Of a DNA stretch of 64,000 nt, positions 9,216 through 19,100 are shown one piece after another. The first letter of the stretch is position 1. Every line of letters starts with the position of its first letter. The DNA comes from JAQUTK01 sp963677415. Lineage in GTDB: Bacteria; Bacteroidota; Bacteroidia; Bacteroidales; JAQUTK01. The position numbers were made by a program, and so were the translations under genes. Below the pieces are notes generated by a model, which was given only the letters and a program-made list of their open reading frames with translations, was not told the DNA's origin and made no database searches. The stretch spans positions 155,808 to 219,807 of the forward strand of contig CAXXFJ010000013.1 of assembly GCA_963677415.2 (NCBI GenBank), in the 5' to 3' direction.

Positions 9216-11638
9216 TATCTGTTCAATCTATACGTTTTTCCTGGTGTTGTCTGTATGTCATATTCATACACCTTGTTTAGTAACGGTTGTTGAGGAGTAA
9301 TCTTGTCCGAGACAAGCGGTTTTTTTATCGCTGCTGTTGCAAAGAACGGATTAGGATTGTCACCCTTCGCGGCTGTGAGTCCCTCCCCTTTCAGGGGTAC
9401 ATACGAACGGATGCGGAGGTTGCCTCCCAACTTCGAGAGAATCTTTGCCTCTTTCAGCTTTGCTCCATCCCACTCCATCGTTACCTCAAAACCACCTCGT
9501 GCCATCAGTCCGCTAATGCTTCCTTCGCTCCATACATCAGGTAAGGCAGGCAACAATTGGACAGCTCCATCCTGACTCTGCAGTAACATCTCGGCTATTC
9601 CGGAAGTAAACCCGAAGTTACCGTCAATCTGGAATGGTGGATGTGCATCAAAAAGGTTTGGATAGGTACGCCCATCCCGGCCATCACCTACCAGTTTGAG
9701 CATGTTCTGAATAATCTTGTATGCATGATTACCATCAAGCAAACGAGCCCAGAGATTGATCTTCCAACCAATAGACCAGCCTGTGGCTTGATCGCCACGT
9801 TGAGTCAGTGAGGTCTTGGCAGCCTCAAACAACTCAGGGTTGGTATAAGGAGATATCTGATTACTTGGAAACAATCCGTAGAGATGAGAGACGTGTCGGT
9901 GATCTTCTTTTGGATTATCTACATCTTCCAGCCATTCCTGTAGTTGATTGAATTGTCCAATCTGCATCGGTGCAAGTTTATCGATCATATTCTTCAGCTT
10001 TGTCTGATAGGCTGCATCACCACCCAGCACCTGAGTCGCACGAAGCGTATTGCTCAAAATATCAAAAACAATCTGATTGTCCATCGTACAACCGGCTACG
10101 ATCGTACTCTTTCCCAGCGGACCATGTTCCGGTGAATTAGACGGTACGCTTACCATCCAATGGTAAGTAGGATGCTCAACCAGGTAGTCCAGGAAGAAAT
10201 CGGCCGAACCTTTCATCGCCGGATAATACTCTTTCAAGAACTCCTTGTCGCCGGTATATAGATAATGTTCCCACAAGTCTTTACTCAACCAAGCGCCACC
10301 GTTGGGCCATTGTCCCCACGAAGCAGCATCAACGGGACCAGTGCTGCGCCATATATCGGTGTTGTGATGTAACACCCAACCGTTGCAACCATATAACACA
10401 CGGGCAGTTTCCTTTCCACTTTCTGACAGTTCTTTGACCATCTGAAACAAGGGTTGATGCGTCTCGGCCAGATTGGTTACTTCTGCAGGCCAGTAATTCA
10501 TTTCCGTATTGATATTGACCGTGTACTTGCCATCCCAGGGAGCCATAAGTTGGTTATTCCAGATGCCCTGCAAGTTAGCTGGCTGTCCGCCGGGCTGCGA
10601 CGAACTGATCAGCAGATAGCGCCCAAACTGGAACATCAGTTCGACAAGATTCTGATCATTTCCCTTGGTGAAGTTCCTCACTCGCTCCGGTGTCTCTAAT
10701 TTCGAAGCTTCTGTTGGCGCCAGATTGAGAGCCACCCGATTGAATTGTTTCTGATAAGCAGCCATATGATCGGTCAAAGCTTTGTCATACGGTTTCTTCA
10801 ATGCTTCCTTCAGATAAGCAGAAGCTTTCTCACTTGGATTGGCAGTTACAGTCTTGTAATCGACAAAGTTGGTGGCAGCGGAGATGTAAATCGTCGCGGT
10901 AGTCGCTCCGGATACCTTGAGGTTATCTGTACCGGTTTCCACTTTTCCGTCAGTCACATGAATGTAAGTCTGATTTTCCACACGGATGACACCCTTTATA
11001 CCTTCATGATCTGAACCGTTTCCGGTGAGGATCAGTTTGCCTTCACTCACCTTTACTGCAAAGCCGACAATCGGCGAAGAGTAATCGGCGGTAAAATTAA
11101 GCGCTCCTTTCTTATCAGAAGTGATACGCATGATAATCACATTATCAGTCAGCGAAGCAAAGAGCTCACGCGTATAATTCACATCATTGGCTGTATAGCG
11201 TGTAGTGGCTACTGCCTTTCCAATATTCAGGTCACGGTAGTAATTGGAAAAGTTTTCATGACCGGCAAAATGAAGTTTCAAACTTCCTATCGTCTGATAA
11301 GGCATACCATTCTGAGGTGTTTTGAAATACTTATTCAGCATATCCTCCGCCTCTCTTGTCTTGTCGGCGAAGATCAGCTGTCGTACTTCAGCCAAATGAG
11401 GGAATCCTTCCGGATTATCGTTACGGTGCGGACCACCTCCCCAAACTGTTTCCTCATTGAGTTGTAGTTCTTCATTGGCGGGATTGCCATAGACCATCAC
11501 CCCTAACCTGGAATTTCCCAATGGAAGTGCATCCGTCCATTGTTGAGCAGGGGCTTTATACCAAAGTTTCAGCTCCTCTGCCTTAGCAGAGAGAGCTGAA
11601 ACCATTAATACTGAGAGTGCAAATAATTTGATTCTCAT
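9215..11638 (-). CDS. Glycoside hydrolase family 95 (alpha-L-fucosidase or alpha-L-galactosidase)
   Basis: Secreted enzyme of 807 residues. A signal peptide (about 1-20, ending LSAKA) is followed by the N-terminal beta domain opening LWYKAPAQQWTDALPLGNSR and ELQLNEETVWGGGPH, then the (alpha/alpha)6 barrel with GIWNNQLMAPWDGKYTVNIN, TEMNYWPAEV, HRHVSHLYGLFPSNQ and FQIDGNFGFTSGIAEML, all hallmarks of GH95. Members of the family release terminal alpha-1,2-linked L-fucose, and some from gut Bacteroides remove L-galactose from glucuronoarabinoxylan. It starts 21 bases after xylA ends and overlaps the esterase by one base, so it belongs to the xylose operon. This context favours a hemicellulose side-chain substrate, but specificity is inference. 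Confidence 0.92.
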   Translation of the reverse strand: MRIKLFALSVLMVSALSAKAEELKLWYKAPAQQWTDALPLGNSRLGVMVYGNPANEELQLNEETVWGGGPHRNDNPEGFPHLAEVRQLIFADKTREAEDMLNKYFKTPQNGMPYQTIGSLKLHFAGHENFSNYYRDLNIGKAVATTRYTANDVNYTRELFASLTDNVIIMRITSDKKGALNFTADYSSPIVGFAVKVSEGKLILTGNGSDHEGIKGVIRVENQTYIHVTDGKVETGTDNLKVSGATTATIYISAATNFVDYKTVTANPSEKASAYLKEALKKPYDKALTDHMAAYQKQFNRVALNLAPTEASKLETPERVRNFTKGNDQNLVELMFQFGRYLLISSSQPGGQPANLQGIWNNQLMAPWDGKYTVNINTEMNYWPAEVTNLAETHQPLFQMVKELSESGKETARVLYGCNGWVLHHNTDIWRSTGPVDAASWGQWPNGGAWLSKDLWEHYLYTGDKEFLKEYYPAMKGSADFFLDYLVEHPTYHWMVSVPSNSPEHGPLGKSTIVAGCTMDNQIVFDILSNTLRATQVLGGDAAYQTKLKNMIDKLAPMQIGQFNQLQEWLEDVDNPKEDHRHVSHLYGLFPSNQISPYTNPELFEAAKTSLTQRGDQATGWSIGWKINLWARLLDGNHAYKIIQNMLKLVGDGRDGRTYPNLFDAHPPFQIDGNFGFTSGIAEMLLQSQDGAVQLLPALPDVWSEGSISGLMARGGFEVTMEWDGAKLKEAKILSKLGGNLRIRSYVPLKGEGLTAAKGDNPNPFFATAAIKKPLVSDKITPQQPLLNKVYEYDIQTTPGKTYRLNR

Positions 11639-11659
11639 TATTTCTTACTACTTTGTTAC

Positions 11660-12988
11660 TTAAATATGTTGATTCACGATACTCTCATATAACTCTTGCT
11701 TGCCACTGACCTGTTTTGGTTCTCCATCGCGTACTGCAATATTACGAAGCTCTTCGAGAGTTAGTTTACCCTCTTCAAACGACTTTCCTTCACCAGCATC
11801 AAACGATGAATAACGCTCTTGGCGCATCCCATTATAGGAAGACTTCTCAATAATTTCTGCTGCTGACAGCAATGCGCGTGCAAAAGTATCCATACCTCCG
11901 ATGTGTGCGATAAAGAGATCATCCGGATCGGTAGAGTTTCTGCGGATCTTTGCATCAAAGTTTGTACCGCCGGGTGCCAGACCATCGCCTTGCAATATAA
12001 CCAGCCATGCGCTCACAAGTTCGCCAACATTCATCGGGAACTGATCGGTATCCCAACCATTCTGATAGTCACCTCTATTAGCATCTATACTTCCGAGCAT
12101 TCCTGCATCTACTGCAACCTGCAATTCATGTTCAAACGTATGCTGAGCCAATGTAGCATGATTAACCTCAATATTGAGTTTGAAATCTTTGTCCAAACCA
12201 TAGTGACGCAAGAAACCGATTACAGTCTCTGAATCAAAATCATACTGATGCTTGGTTGGTTCCATTGGTTTCGGCTCGATAAGGAAGTTACCTTTGAAAC
12301 CATTCTTACGTGCATAATCGCGTGCCATAGTCAACATCATTGCCAGATGCTCCTTCTCACGTTTCATATCAGTATTTAGCAGCGACATATAACCTTCACG
12401 TCCTCCCCAAAACACATAGTTCTCTCCTCCCAGAGCAATCGTGGCATCAATCGCATTCTTGATCTGCAAACCTGCTGCAGCTACTGATGGAAAGTATGGA
12501 TTGGTAGCAGCTCCGTTCATGAAACGAGCGTTGCTAAACACATTGGCAGTACCCCAAAGCAGTTTGATACCAGATTCAGCTTGCTTTCTTTTTGCATATT
12601 GAACCATAGTGGCTAGCCGCATCTCATACTCAGCAAATGAGTTACCCTCATCTACCAAATCAATATCATGAAAACAGTAGTACGGAATACCAATCTTGGT
12701 CATAAACTCAAAAGCAGCATCCATCTTGTCTTTAGCACGTTCGATAGGATCAGCTGAACTGTTCCATGGATGAGTTTGTGTACCCCCACCAAATGGGTCA
12801 TTACCTGTTGCGCACATAGAATGCCAGTAAGCCATAGAAAAACGAAAGTGATCTTTCATCTTTTTCCCCATGACCACTCTCTCTGCATCATAATAGCGAA
12901 ACGCTAAAGGGTTGTTTGACTCTTTTCCTTCATAAGCTATCTTCCCGATACCCGGAAAGAACTCTTTTTTTCCTTTTACAATTTCCAT
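11660..12988 (-). CDS. xylA: Xylose isomerase
   Basis: Cytoplasmic enzyme converting D-xylose to D-xylulose using divalent metal ions. The 442-residue length matches the longer (class II) bacterial enzymes. Visible motifs include the N-terminal KIAYEGKESNNPLAFRYYDA, FHDIDL (catalytic His region), VFWGGREGYMSLLNTDM, LIEPKPMEPTKHQYD (metal-binding Glu region), NIEVNHATLAQHTFEHEL and DANRGDYQNGWDTDQFP. It follows xylB after 136 bases that contain no gene and no convincing promoter, and precedes GH95 by 21 bases. No xylose transporter is in the window, so uptake genes must be elsewhere. Confidence 0.97.
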   Translation of the reverse strand: MEIVKGKKEFFPGIGKIAYEGKESNNPLAFRYYDAERVVMGKKMKDHFRFSMAYWHSMCATGNDPFGGGTQTHPWNSSADPIERAKDKMDAAFEFMTKIGIPYYCFHDIDLVDEGNSFAEYEMRLATMVQYAKRKQAESGIKLLWGTANVFSNARFMNGAATNPYFPSVAAAGLQIKNAIDATIALGGENYVFWGGREGYMSLLNTDMKREKEHLAMMLTMARDYARKNGFKGNFLIEPKPMEPTKHQYDFDSETVIGFLRHYGLDKDFKLNIEVNHATLAQHTFEHELQVAVDAGMLGSIDANRGDYQNGWDTDQFPMNVGELVSAWLVILQGDGLAPGGTNFDAKIRRNSTDPDDLFIAHIGGMDTFARALLSAAEIIEKSSYNGMRQERYSSFDAGEGKSFEEGKLTLEELRNIAVRDGEPKQVSGKQELYESIVNQHI

Positions 12989-13124
12989 ACTTGTTTATGT
13001 ATTATTCAACCATTAATATTATCTGATTCTTTGTAACATCACCTTCATTTTAGTGAAGTAAAACCACTCAGGAAGCATCATTCAGCCTCCAGGTATTTAT
13101 CCACAAAACGTTTAAATTGGAAGC

Positions 13125-14618
13125 TTATTTATTTGTCATATAAACATTTAACGCTTTCTTCCACCGTTCATACGATTGAAGAGTAGCATCAGCAAAAGCA
13201 GGAGAAGGATCAATGACACGAGCCAGATGGATGGAAGCAAAGGCTTCCTTTCTGTTTTTGTAGTATCCACATCCTAAACCGGCACCTCTGGCAGCACCTT
13301 CCGCACCATTTGTATCGTAAATCTCGATAGACGAACCTGTAACATTAGCCAAAGTCTCTCTGAATACCGGACTCAGGAACATGTTGGCAGCTCCGGCTTT
13401 GATCACCTGAATATCCATACCCATACTTTCCATTATATCCATTCCATACTTCAGAGAGAAGGCTATTCCTTCTTGCGCCGCACGGAATATGGTACGGTTA
13501 TCATGGCTCAGAAAATACAAGTTATGAATGGAAGCACCAATCTCACGGTTAAGCAAGATACGCTCCGAACCATTACCAAAAGGAAGAACGGTTACTCCAT
13601 CTGATCCTACCGGAACCTGAGCACTCAAACTGTTAATCTCCTCATAAGAAAGCGAGCCACCGGCAATTGTATTACGTATCCAGCTATAGAAGATGCCCGC
13701 GCCATTGATGCAAAGAAGCACACCCAAACGTGGATCTTGGGCGGTATGATTGACATGCGCAAAAGTATTGACACGAGACATCGGATCACATTCCAACAAA
13801 TCATTAACACCATACACCACCGCGGAAGTTCCAGCCGTGGCAGCAACTTCACCTGGTTCAAGCACATTAAGTGATAATGCATTATTAGGTTGATCACCTG
13901 CACGATAAGTAATTGGAGTGCCTTCTTTGAGTCCTAATTCAGCCGCTGCTTGCGCAGTAAGCCTTCCTTGTTCGCCAAATGTAGGAACTATCTTTGGAAT
14001 CACATTCTGAGAGAATTTATAATAATCAAATAACTCCGAAGAAACTTTATTCTCCTTAAAATCCCAAGCAATACCCTCAGAAAGACCTGATACGGTAGTA
14101 CAAGCCTCTCCTGACATTCTCATGGCTATATAATCGCCTGGCAGCATAGCCTTATCTACTTGTTCAAAGATTTCTGGTTCGTTATCCTTCAGCCAAGCTA
14201 ATTTGGCCACAGTAAAATTGCCTGGTGAATTGAGCAAATGAGAAAGAACAAATCCATATCCCATAGATGAAGCAGCAGACTCTCCATACTGCACGGCACG
14301 ACTGTCGCACCATATGATGGCCGGACGAAGCACCCGTTGGTTCTTATCGACAACCACAAGTCCATGCATTTGGTAGGAAATACCTATTGCACCAATATCT
14401 GCGACATCAATTTGAACCCCTGCGAGCAATTGCTTCGTAGCATCGCAGAGATAATACCACCATAAATCGGGGTTTTGTTCAGCCCATCCAACTTGAAGAG
14501 AAATAATCGGCATTTCTTTCTTGGGTGAGAAAGCATTTCCAACACACACTCCCGTATTCGCATCAATCAGCGACACCTTTACCGAAGAGCTCCCCAAGTC
14601 ATATCCTAATAAGTACAT
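13125..14618 (-). CDS. xylB: Xylulokinase (FGGY family)
   Basis: Cytoplasmic FGGY-family kinase of 497 residues that phosphorylates D-xylulose to xylulose 5-phosphate for the pentose phosphate pathway. The N-terminal YLLGYDLGSSSVKVSLIDA is the phosphate-binding loop of the actin-like fold; further landmarks are GWAEQNPDLWW, AIGISYQMHGLVVVD, IIWCDSRA, CTTVSGLSEG, the second-lobe segment VAATAGTSAVVYG and the C-terminal GAEGAARGAG loop. The gene starts 29 bases after the Nudix regulator ends and is followed by xylA. The assignment as xylulokinase rather than another FGGY sugar kinase rests on the strong sequence pattern plus xylA as neighbour. Confidence 0.95.
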   Translation of the reverse strand: MYLLGYDLGSSSVKVSLIDANTGVCVGNAFSPKKEMPIISLQVGWAEQNPDLWWYYLCDATKQLLAGVQIDVADIGAIGISYQMHGLVVVDKNQRVLRPAIIWCDSRAVQYGESAASSMGYGFVLSHLLNSPGNFTVAKLAWLKDNEPEIFEQVDKAMLPGDYIAMRMSGEACTTVSGLSEGIAWDFKENKVSSELFDYYKFSQNVIPKIVPTFGEQGRLTAQAAAELGLKEGTPITYRAGDQPNNALSLNVLEPGEVAATAGTSAVVYGVNDLLECDPMSRVNTFAHVNHTAQDPRLGVLLCINGAGIFYSWIRNTIAGGSLSYEEINSLSAQVPVGSDGVTVLPFGNGSERILLNREIGASIHNLYFLSHDNRTIFRAAQEGIAFSLKYGMDIMESMGMDIQVIKAGAANMFLSPVFRETLANVTGSSIEIYDTNGAEGAARGAGLGCGYYKNRKEAFASIHLARVIDPSPAFADATLQSYERWKKALNVYMTNK

Positions 14619-14647
14619 ATTTTTTATATTATAAGTTTGTATTCTAT

Positions 14648-15385
14648 CTACATTGTTGTTAGTCCCAAATGACGATTGTATGAGACTTTATCGAACCGGT
14701 AATACCGAGCTGCACGATGAGCCACATTCTCTTCCTTTTCATCCAATGCTACAAGATAAGACGAACGTTTTACTTTCTTATGAAAGTTACGTACATCCAT
14801 TTCCTGGTCGTATACTACCTCATACAAACGACGAAGCTCAAGAAGGGTAAATCTGGCAGGAAGCAGCCTGTAAATGATTGAGGGGTCCAAACGAATATTC
14901 TTTCTAATTTCAATCAAAGCCTCTTTTAGTATGCTATTATGATCAAAAGCTAAAGGAGGAACTTCATTGACAGGGCACCAGCGTGCACTTAAGTTTGCTG
15001 CCGGTTGGATCGTCCGGGAAGTAATACGGATTAATGCCATATAGGCTACAGTCACTATACGACCGACCTTCAGATCAACTGCACCTCTTAACCAGTTCAG
15101 ATCTTCCGGTCTGGAAGTACGTTCCGGATCGCCAAAGACTCGAAATTGTTTGAGATATGCATTGTGAATACCCGCCCATTCTTTCAATAATGATTGAGCC
15201 GCTTTGTCGGGATCCTCATTATTATAAATAAGTCTGCCGGGAAGTTTCATTCCATTGAATAAGGCATCATTTTCCACAAATTTCTTCTCAAGAAGAAGAA
15301 CTTGAAGACTTTCCCCATTGTATCCCAACAAGACACAATCCACAGAGACATGCGGATAAAAAGAATTGTTTTCTACTTCGTTCAT
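14648..15385 (-). CDS. Nudix-family transcriptional regulator of xylose genes (NrtR/AraR type)
   Basis: Protein of 245 residues with an N-terminal Nudix-like domain (HVSVDCVLLGYNGESLQVLL, then KLPGRLIYNNEDPDKAAQSL) and a C-terminal winged helix (ALIEIRKNIRLDPSIIYRLL, RFTLLELRRLYEVVYDQEM, FHKKVKRSSYLVAL). The Nudix box lacks the full set of catalytic glutamates, as in regulators of this family that sense a ligand instead of hydrolysing it. In gut Bacteroides, related proteins control arabinose or xylose genes. It is the first gene of the operon with xylB and xylA, so it probably senses a xylose metabolite and regulates its own operon. The ATG lies only about 16 bases downstream of the predicted transcription start, which supports the chosen start. 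Confidence 0.85.
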   Translation of the reverse strand: MNEVENNSFYPHVSVDCVLLGYNGESLQVLLLEKKFVENDALFNGMKLPGRLIYNNEDPDKAAQSLLKEWAGIHNAYLKQFRVFGDPERTSRPEDLNWLRGAVDLKVGRIVTVAYMALIRITSRTIQPAANLSARWCPVNEVPPLAFDHNSILKEALIEIRKNIRLDPSIIYRLLPARFTLLELRRLYEVVYDQEMDVRNFHKKVKRSSYLVALDEKEENVAHRAARYYRFDKVSYNRHLGLTTM

Positions 15386-15408
15386 TGTATCAATATTAGA
15401 TCAATGAC

Positions 15409-15440
15409 CAAAAGTATATTTCTTTTTCAATTTAAACAAA
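15409..15440 (-). promoter_or_regulatory. Promoter of the Nudix-xylB-xylA-GH95-esterase operon
   Basis: Read on the minus strand: TTTG (15437-15440), 20 bases, then TACTTTTG (15409-15416), matching the Bacteroidetes sigma pattern. Transcription would start about 16 bases before the Nudix gene ATG. No other match with both boxes was found in the operon, so it is likely the main promoter. Confidence 0.7.
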
Positions 15441-15491
15441 GCTATTTCCGCTTATTTTTAGGAGGTTGGAATCAATCTTTTTGTATTATGT

Positions 15492-15555
15492 ACAATAAGA
15501 ACACACGCTTATTGTCTTATCTACAGTAATTACAATATTGGAGGGCATATTGTAA
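15492..15555. promoter_or_regulatory. Two inverted repeats upstream of the xyl promoter, candidate operators
   Basis: Two perfect inverted repeats, each with an 8-base spacer: ACAATAAG (15492-15499) with CTTATTGT (15508-15515), and TTACAATAT (15530-15538) with ATATTGTAA (15547-15555). They share an ACAAT/ATTGT core. Neither is followed by a T run on either strand, so they are not terminators. They lie about 50-115 bases upstream of the -33 box of the xyl operon, a place where an activator or looping repressor could bind; the Nudix regulator encoded next door is the obvious candidate. Confidence 0.5.
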
Positions 15556-15617
15556 CATAGACAATAAATAAAAATCATTAACAGACTGATTGCTTTGGTA
15601 AAGTCACTGCTTACCCG

Positions 15618-15974
15618 TCAATGCATGATAACATCCGTATAATCCAATACTGCCGGACCGTACCATGCATCTCTGAAATCACTGACTCGAATATTTTGTA
15701 CCAAAGGCTGATTGCACAGCCAGTTCACCACAAAATCTCTCTGTTCTTCAGTAACGGAACCCCGACCACGTTTTACAATCATAAGTCTGCCGCCACTTCC
15801 TATCCCTCCTCCGCAGAGGAGATCATTGTCTTCGATAGCTTCTTTTAGGAAACGAAGACAAAAATCCAGGTACTCGTTATTATCCTCCAATGTATCAAGG
15901 AGGTCAAACTGGAGTTCAAAGCCAAGTTCCTTAAACTCGGCTTTGTGTAATTTCTTCCGAAGTCTTTTTCTCAT
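15618..15974 (-). CDS. YggL-like 50S ribosome-binding family protein (DUF469)
   Basis: Small cytoplasmic protein of 118 residues. The basic N-terminus MRKRLRKKLHKAEFKELGFE, the middle CGGGIGSGGRLMIVKRGRGSVTEEQRD split across the centre, and the tail RVSDFRDAWYG fit the YggL family, whose Escherichia coli member binds the large ribosomal subunit. It is probably monocistronic: it has its own promoter upstream and 232 bases separate its stop from the next gene on the same strand. The exact role is not established. Confidence 0.85.
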   Translation of the reverse strand: MRKRLRKKLHKAEFKELGFELQFDLLDTLEDNNEYLDFCLRFLKEAIEDNDLLCGGGIGSGGRLMIVKRGRGSVTEEQRDFVVNWLCNQPLVQNIRVSDFRDAWYGPAVLDYTDVIMH

Positions 15975-16009
15975 AGCTAAGTCTCTTGTTTGAAAGTAAT
16001 CTAATCAAA

Positions 16010-16042
16010 CAAATATATGTAAAAGATTCGGTTATCTCCAAA
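16010..16042 (-). promoter_or_regulatory. Promoter of the yggL-like gene
   Basis: On the minus strand TTTG (16039-16042), 21 bases, TATATTTG (16010-16017). The spacing is at the long end of the usual range. The gene starts 36 bases downstream. Confidence 0.5.
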
Positions 16043-16199
16043 TAAAAAGGCAATTATTTTGAGTTTAATCGACCCGATTAGCCTGAAGTTAGCGCGCGTA
16101 CAATTGAGATGAAAAGAGAAGCTAACTCAATTCAAAAGTTCGAGAATGTGTTTCACTTGAGGAATTAATGCATGAATCCCATCGTTAAGGATCCATGAG

Positions 16200-19100
16200 T
16201 TACTCCGCTATATATCTGAAACGTACATATTGTTCATTATTTGGGCCATTCAACCGGAGTAGATAGACACCCGTCTCTGTCAGACCGGTAAAGAGATGTG
16301 TTCTGACTATCGGCTCTTTGCTGAATGGCTTGTCTTCATCCAAAATTACCTCTTTCAGCATACCAAACGCATCATACACTTTCAAGGAAACCTGACCCGG
16401 TTTGCACACATTGTAGGTGATATCAACCGGTTCATATCCCTTTATGGTCGTCTTGCTCATGGATAACTGATAGTTAATCATTTCTTCCTGAGCATACTGC
16501 CGTTCAAACTCTTCCATACTATCATACTGATTCACACGGATGTTGCTGATCCTGGCCACCGCCTGGCATATATCACCAGTAGAGGCACCTCCTGTAAAAT
16601 AGAGTCCGACAGCTATGTCCTTCTCTCTCATGTCTGAACTCATAAAATCCATTCTCAAAGGATCCTGCAGATAGTCCCACCAGAAGAGATTGTCATACGA
16701 ATAATAGGCAGTTACATAGTTTTGCGCATAAAAGTTCAATCGTAGCTTAATATATACGTCCTGTGCGATAGTAGGATTGTCTAACTTTTTGTAATTATAA
16801 TCATATCCCCATCGGTATGCAAAGCGCGCTCCTTCATACGAACCGACACCAAAAGAGAAGAAAGGAGAATTTGCAGGAAGCTCTCCGTTACTCAGTGTAC
16901 GCATCATTAATCCAACATAGGTTCCAATTCCTGTATTGGTCACGGAATCAATCTTCATGGATATTTCTATTGGTTTATGCGGATCATATCCCCTCTTGTA
17001 CAGATAGCTGGTCACATCAATATGCTTCATTTCAGAACGCTGGTTTGTATAGAAGGTAATGTTATCTATCGACTTGATCAGTTTGTTTGCTATTGTGTCA
17101 AGTGCGGAGAGCTTTTCTGAGTGAGTCGAGTAGGGAATATGAAGGCTGTCTAGCCGTTGGGCATAATCTGATAAGATGGCCGTCGTGTCATAGATCGTTT
17201 CTTTGGGATAACCACGAAGCAAGGAATCCATTATCGTTTTTTGTGTAATGTTCGACGTTTCGTAAATTGCCAGAATAGAATCATACTCCAGCTTCTCATC
17301 TTCTGCCATAAGCGTAGTGTCGGTCAAAATCTTCGGACGAAAGTTGGTGCTCGTATCGTATGAGAGACCGGAATAGGTAGATCTTACAAGCGTATGGAAC
17401 AAGAAACTGAAGCCGTAAAAGTTGAAGTCCCGTGAAATGGCAATCATCTTCAGGTGGTTTTTACCCCTCTTCAGAAAGATTTGGGCTTCGCTTCCACCTT
17501 TACCCCCCAATCGGAGTTCCGAAACCTGCTTGATGCCGTTTACATCAATGCGCATAAATTTGGGATCATCTGAGTTATAGCCCGTAAAAGCACGGATCAC
17601 ATAATAGCCTTCGCGAGGGGCATTAACGGTATAGGAAACCCAATCGCCCGCCTGAATATTGGTAATGTAGGGACAGATGGGCTCTCCAAAACCGGTTGTA
17701 GTAATGCGCCTTGTATAAAAACCTCTTGACATATTCCAGTTAATACCCGTTGCATCAGTCGAATCAGGAACAAGAAAGAACATAGAACTACTTTCTTTTG
17801 GAAGAACTGGATAAAATGCAAGATCTATATCGGACCCTGCAGCACCTTCAGTCTCCGCCCGCACTGTGTCCCTGGCAAAATTGTCTGCTTTGGAATAGGA
17901 TATCAGCTCATTTCTGAAAGTATAGGTAGAAGCTCCCCTAACATACATTTCCGATTCTTTGTTGCTTGTTGGTGGATTATTGCCGGGAGTTCTTGCATGG
18001 TTGCCGATATCTCTGCCTCCCCAGTCATACTCCCAACTCCCAATATAGGATGGATATTTCTTGCTCACCATCAGGTTTCTCCTGACAAACTCTTCACCAA
18101 ATACGGCATTCGGATTGACAGGGATTTCCAGATTGATGTGTTCCCAGCCGAACGGAGAGGCGGCCTCAATATTCTGTTTCATTGCTTTTCCGTTTGAGAC
18201 AGCAACCGTAAAGTCGGCCTGCATGGTAAAACCTTTTATCGTACTGCTCAGTCGCAGGGAGGTGACTCCATCCCGAAGCCCTTTCACACGAACATATTTT
18301 CTGAATTCCTCACCGTCTTCCGGATCCTCAACAGGTTTCTCCCAGAAATAAGCTTCCATGACACTCGGATCCAGCGATTCACATTCAACGGTAAAATATT
18401 CATTCACGGCATGACCAAAAAGTTTTGTAACATCGATATCCATGGATTTTCCCGGTCTCAGAAAATCATAAAAAGAGTGATTGATAAAAGTCTGATCCTC
18501 TTCCGAAACTTCATATGGAATTTCTATTTCACTGACGGAAACATTGTCAATCAAAAATATGGCCGGCTTGGTGAGATCACCGTTATAATATTGATTATTC
18601 AGATTAGCACATGCGCCAATACCCATATAAACTTTCCCTTTGGTACCTATTTGTTGCACTCCACGACCAAACTGATACCATTCTGCTTCTTCCAGATCAT
18701 CCTTCTGATAAGCTTGAACATACTTGCCCTGTCGGACAATCTTCAGCCAACGTGGATAACAGTCCGGAGGCGTGTGTGTGCTTCCGTTAGTTGAGCACTG
18801 GATAGATCCGCTATTATAAGATCCATTTGCACCCCCTATTTCCGAACGAAATTGTAAAACTACCGTTTTCGCATCATTATTAACTTTCACAAAAGCCATC
18901 CGATCGTCGGATGCCATTCCGCTCCGTACCATGACAAAGCCACTGGCATCGGCATCTTTTACGGTTTCAGCATCCATTATCCGTGCCTGTACTTGCATAT
19001 CCTGATCCGTCTCCGTATAGATAAAAGCACAATCATCTTTCTGCTTGCCCATTTCATTTCCGTATGCCTTCAGATAGAAAAGCCCCAGCGACGCTTTGTA

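Noticed and set aside
12989..13124. Separate promoter for xylA
   Set aside because: The 136-base gap after xylB was read for TTTG and TAnnTTTG on the minus strand; no pair with acceptable spacing was seen.
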